Assembly (NCBI GenBank): GCA_016717205.1
Contig: JADKGC010000020.1
Location: forward strand, 1-15,403
Length of the DNA: 15,403 nt
Source: Candidatus Flexifilum breve
Lineage (GTDB): Bacteria; Chloroflexota; Anaerolineae; Aggregatilineales; Phototrophicaceae
Reading direction: 5' to 3'
Numbering within the stretch: position 1 is the first letter of the stretch; every line of letters starts with the position of its first letter. The notes beneath the pieces are model-generated. The model had not been told where the DNA came from. It saw only the letters and a list, made by a program, of their open reading frames with translations, and made no database searches. Positions 13,078 to 15,403 of this stretch are shown here, piece by piece. Position numbers and translations under genes: made by a program.

Positions 13078-14304
13078 ATGGGCAGCGTGAACGCGGGTCT
13101 GCAGGAGAGCATCGCCGGGGTGCGCGAAGTGCAGGCCTTCAACCGTGAAGAAGAGAGCATCGACCAGTTCAAACGCACCAACGCCGCCAACCGTGATGCG
13201 AATGTGCGCGCGGCGAGCTTCACCAGCGCGCTCAACCCCGTGCTGGAAGCGCTCGGCTATGTCGCGCTCGGTCTGGTGGTGGTCGTCGGCGGGCTGTCGG
13301 TACTGCGCAATGAACCGCTGCTCGGCACGGAGATCATCTCACTGGGCACGGTGTTCGCCTTCCTGCAGTACATTCAGCGCTTCAACCAGCCGATCACGCA
13401 GATCGCAGTGCTCTGGGCCAACATTCAAAGCGCGGTGGCGGGCGGTGAGCGCATCTTTGGCTTACTCGACACCGAAATCGAAATCGAAGATCAGCCGAAC
13501 GCCAAAGTCATGCCGCAGATTCAAGGGCGCGTGGAGTTCGATCACGTTCAGGCGGGCTACAAGTCAGATCAACCCGTGCTGAAGGGCGTCGATTTCGTCG
13601 CCGAAACCGGGCAGATGGTCGCCATCGTCGGCCCGACCGGCGCGGGCAAGACGACCATCATTAACCTCATCCCGCGCTTCTATGACGTGATGGATGGCGT
13701 AGTGCGCATTGACGGCATCGACGTGCGCACCGTCACGCAGGAAAGCCTGCGTCAGCAAATCGGCATCGTGCTGCAAGACACCTTCCTTTTCTCTGACACG
13801 GTGATGAATAACATCCGCTATGGCCGCCTTGGCGCGACCGACGAGGAAGTGATTGCCGCCGCGAAAGTGGTGGCCGCCGACACGTTCATCGAACGCCTGC
13901 CGGAAAGCTACCAGACAGTGCTCGGCGAGCGCGGCAGCGGTTTGAGTCAGGGGCAGCGCCAGTTGATCGCCATTGCGCGCGTCGCCCTCATGAACCCGCG
14001 CATCCTCATCCTCGACGAAGCGACCTCCAGCGTCGATACGCGCACCGAACGCTTGATCCAGAAGGCGTTTGAGCAGATCTTGAAGGGACGCACCAGCTTC
14101 GTCATCGCCCACCGCCTGAGCACGATCCGTAATGCCAATCTGGTGATGATGCTCAAGGACGGAGAGATCATCGAGCGCGGGACGCATCAGTCGCTGCTGG
14201 AAAAGCGTGGCGCATATTACGACCTGTACATGAGCCAGTTCCGCCGTGAAGAAGAGCCGGAACCGTCGGCGAATGGCAGTTCAACCGAAACCGTCGCGAA
14301 ATAA
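13078..14304 (+). CDS. Second ABC exporter subunit, C-terminal part with canonical ATPase site (TM288-like)
   Basis: A 408-codon open frame starting at the ATG of QMGSVNAGLQESIAG; the same frame is open further upstream, so this ATG is internal to the original gene. It keeps helices 5-6 of the membrane domain (VREVQAFNREEE, LVVVVGGLSVLRNE) and a full nucleotide-binding domain: Walker A GPTGAGKT (13630-13653), signature LSQGQRQL, Walker B ILILDEATSSVD with the catalytic Glu at 14017-14019, and H-loop IAHRLST with His at 14110-14112. These residues are canonical, complementing the degenerate partner; its LSQGQ signature would face the partner's degenerate site. As written the protein would lack the first four helices and could not form a transporter; if the upstream defects are assembly errors, the complete subunit would be a normal-length exporter. 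Confidence 0.88.
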   Translation: MGSVNAGLQESIAGVREVQAFNREEESIDQFKRTNAANRDANVRAASFTSALNPVLEALGYVALGLVVVVGGLSVLRNEPLLGTEIISLGTVFAFLQYIQRFNQPITQIAVLWANIQSAVAGGERIFGLLDTEIEIEDQPNAKVMPQIQGRVEFDHVQAGYKSDQPVLKGVDFVAETGQMVAIVGPTGAGKTTIINLIPRFYDVMDGVVRIDGIDVRTVTQESLRQQIGIVLQDTFLFSDTVMNNIRYGRLGATDEEVIAAAKVVAADTFIERLPESYQTVLGERGSGLSQGQRQLIAIARVALMNPRILILDEATSSVDTRTERLIQKAFEQILKGRTSFVIAHRLSTIRNANLVMMLKDGEIIERGTHQSLLEKRGAYYDLYMSQFRREEEPEPSANGSSTETVAK

Positions 14305-14316
14305 GCGAACTGAATC

Positions 14317-14346
14317 AAAAGGACGCGGTAGCAACCGCGTCCTTTT
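14317..14346. terminator. Bidirectional rho-independent terminator
   Basis: A perfect stem AAAAGGACGCGGT (14317-14329) with ACCGCGTCCTTTT (14334-14346), loop AGCA, is followed on the plus strand by further T (TTTTTTATTT). The A run on the left gives TTTT on the minus strand. It lies between the convergent exporter and SUMF1-protein genes and can end both. Confidence 0.9.
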
Positions 14347-14370
14347 TTATTTACACTTATTTGTCCGCGT

Positions 14371-15403
14371 TCAGCGCACGCACGCCAAGCGGAAGCCGAT
14401 GCTGCCGTAATGATATTCCGGGCTGAGCTTGAAGGTGAAGCCCGTCTGAGCGCGTTCGTGCGCGCTGATGAACGATCCACCCTGCACTGACCGCGGCGCA
14501 TTACTCGACTTATCGGTGTCGTCATAGTTGCCATTCAGACACCATTCCCACACGTTACCTGCCATGTCGTACACGCCGTGCTGGCTCGTGCCGTTCACGT
14601 AGCGCATGACCAGCGTTGTCTGGCGCAGTCGGCTTTCGCGCGTGTTGCACAGCGTGGTGTCAAACTCGTTGCCCCACGGGTACACGCGTTGATCATCACC
14701 GCGTGCGGCGCGCTGCCACTGCTGGCGCGTCGGCAGCGTGATCTGCATGCCGAGCTTGTCGCTGAGCCAGCAGGCGAACGCCACCGCTTCGAACCATGTC
14801 ACATTCTCGCGCGGACGATCCGCGCCCTGAAACTGCGAGGCCGCGGGCTGCGGGTTCAGCCGCCGCCACTCCGCCGCGTACGGCGAGAAACCCCACCACG
14901 ACTGATTGGCGTAGCCGCGCGGGTCGTCGATGAACAATTGGAACTGCCCGTTCGTCACCGGGTACTTTGCCAGTTGGAAGGCCTCAACATGCAGCGTATC
15001 GCGCTGCGACCCCTTGCCGTTCTCGCCAATGTGCAGAATCCCGGCGGGGATTTCGCACCATTCCAGCAGCGGGATCCCGCCTTTGGTGGCGCGCGGAGCC
15101 GCCTGCGGTTGTGCCTGGCGCGAGATTTGTTCGTTCGCGCAGATTTCCGCGAGGTTATCCGGGTCGTAGTTCGGCACATCCTTGCGGAAGGCCTGGAACG
15201 CCTGACAGCCCATCGGGCGCGTCCACTTGCGCTTGACCAGTTCGGCGATGTTCTTGTATTCGAGCTCGATTTCGCGCAAGCGCACCTGCCGTTCGAGCGC
15301 GCCTTCCGCCTCGGCGAGCAGCGCCTCAAGGTTGATGAAGCGCGACTTCAGGCCGCGTTCAATCGCCTGCTTGAGCATGAACACCGATTCGTCGAATTTC
15401 CCG
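14371..15403 (-). CDS. SUMF1/FGE-sulfatase-domain protein (partial, N-terminus outside window)
   Basis: The C-terminal 343 residues are present; the frame is open to the right edge (GKFDESVFMLKQAIERG..), so the GTG at 15384 and ATG at 15378 are internal. First comes a helical segment with LEALLAEAEGALERQVRLRE, a likely coiled coil, and a KRKWTRPMGCQAFQAFRKD stretch. Then, from about GGIPLLEWCEIPAG, a complete C-type-lectin-like SUMF1 domain follows: AKYPVTNGQFQLFI, ENVTWFEAVAFACWLSDKLG, LPTRQQWQRAARG, YPWGNEFD, GVYDMAGNVWEWCLNG, SVQGGSFIS and GSIGFRLACVR. The paired copper-binding cysteines of true formylglycine-generating enzymes, expected after the GGSF motif, are absent (ISAHERAQTGFTF), so sulfatase activation is unlikely. 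Many Chloroflexota proteins with this layout carry a sensor or TIR domain in front; that part is not visible. Confidence 0.9.
   Translation of the reverse strand, partial: GKFDESVFMLKQAIERGLKSRFINLEALLAEAEGALERQVRLREIELEYKNIAELVKRKWTRPMGCQAFQAFRKDVPNYDPDNLAEICANEQISRQAQPQAAPRATKGGIPLLEWCEIPAGILHIGENGKGSQRDTLHVEAFQLAKYPVTNGQFQLFIDDPRGYANQSWWGFSPYAAEWRRLNPQPAASQFQGADRPRENVTWFEAVAFACWLSDKLGMQITLPTRQQWQRAARGDDQRVYPWGNEFDTTLCNTRESRLRQTTLVMRYVNGTSQHGVYDMAGNVWEWCLNGNYDDTDKSSNAPRSVQGGSFISAHERAQTGFTFKLSPEYHYGSIGFRLACVR

Noticed and set aside
14371..15384. Calling the SUMF1 protein a formylglycine-generating enzyme
   Set aside because: The catalytic copper-binding cysteine pair expected after the GGSF motif is absent.

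Overview
The window looks like chromosomal DNA of a GC-rich environmental bacterium. The gene set suggests Chloroflexota (Anaerolineae-like): secreted proteins with Sec signal peptides, a SUMF1-domain protein with a characteristic N-terminal stretch, and a REP-like CCCTCTCCC..GGGGGAG intergenic element. That assignment is inference from gene content; no rRNA or marker gene is present. There are no tRNAs, CRISPR arrays, IS elements or phage genes.

Layout. (1) Positions 1-2138, minus strand: a tight three-gene cluster, read in the order FAD-dependent oxidoreductase, carboxylesterase with a heavily frameshifted reading frame, and MhqO-like ring-cleaving dioxygenase (cut by the window edge). The MhqD-type esterase next to an MhqO-type dioxygenase resembles the quinone/hydroquinone detoxification loci of Firmicutes. 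(2) Positions 2286-5183, plus strand: a secreted GH13 alpha-glucan hydrolase followed by a secreted cyclophilin with an unrecognised C-terminal domain, ending in a perfect hairpin. (3) Positions 5354-8917, minus strand: a cobalamin-riboswitch-controlled importer operon. A sigma70-type promoter, a cobalamin aptamer with a 10-bp closing stem, an intrinsic terminator inside a larger inverted repeat, and a Shine-Dalgarno that can pair with part of that repeat lead into a BtuF-like binding protein, a BtuC-like permease (one reading frame split at a TGATG junction) and a BtuD-like ATPase with a C-terminal extension. (4) Positions 8926-10012, minus strand: an OsmC/Ohr-type peroxiredoxin with its own terminator and a small HEAT-repeat protein. 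(5) Positions 10099-14346, plus strand: a MarR-family regulator with a good promoter and an overlapping palindromic operator, followed by the two halves of a heterodimeric ABC exporter. The first half carries the degenerate ATPase site and the second the canonical one. The second half lacks about 100 residues of its membrane domain and has two extra frameshifts. (6) Positions 14371-15403, minus strand: a SUMF1/FGE-fold protein, truncated by the window edge, that lacks the cysteines of true formylglycine-generating enzymes.

The most informative element is the riboswitch leader of region 3, where the 3' arm of an inverted repeat can pair either with an upstream sequence or with the ribosome-binding site. 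A recurring caution is indels: at least six frame changes in the esterase, one in btuC and two plus a large deletion in the second exporter gene. Several lie in short G or C runs, which fits consensus errors in a long-read or metagenomic assembly at least as well as real gene decay.
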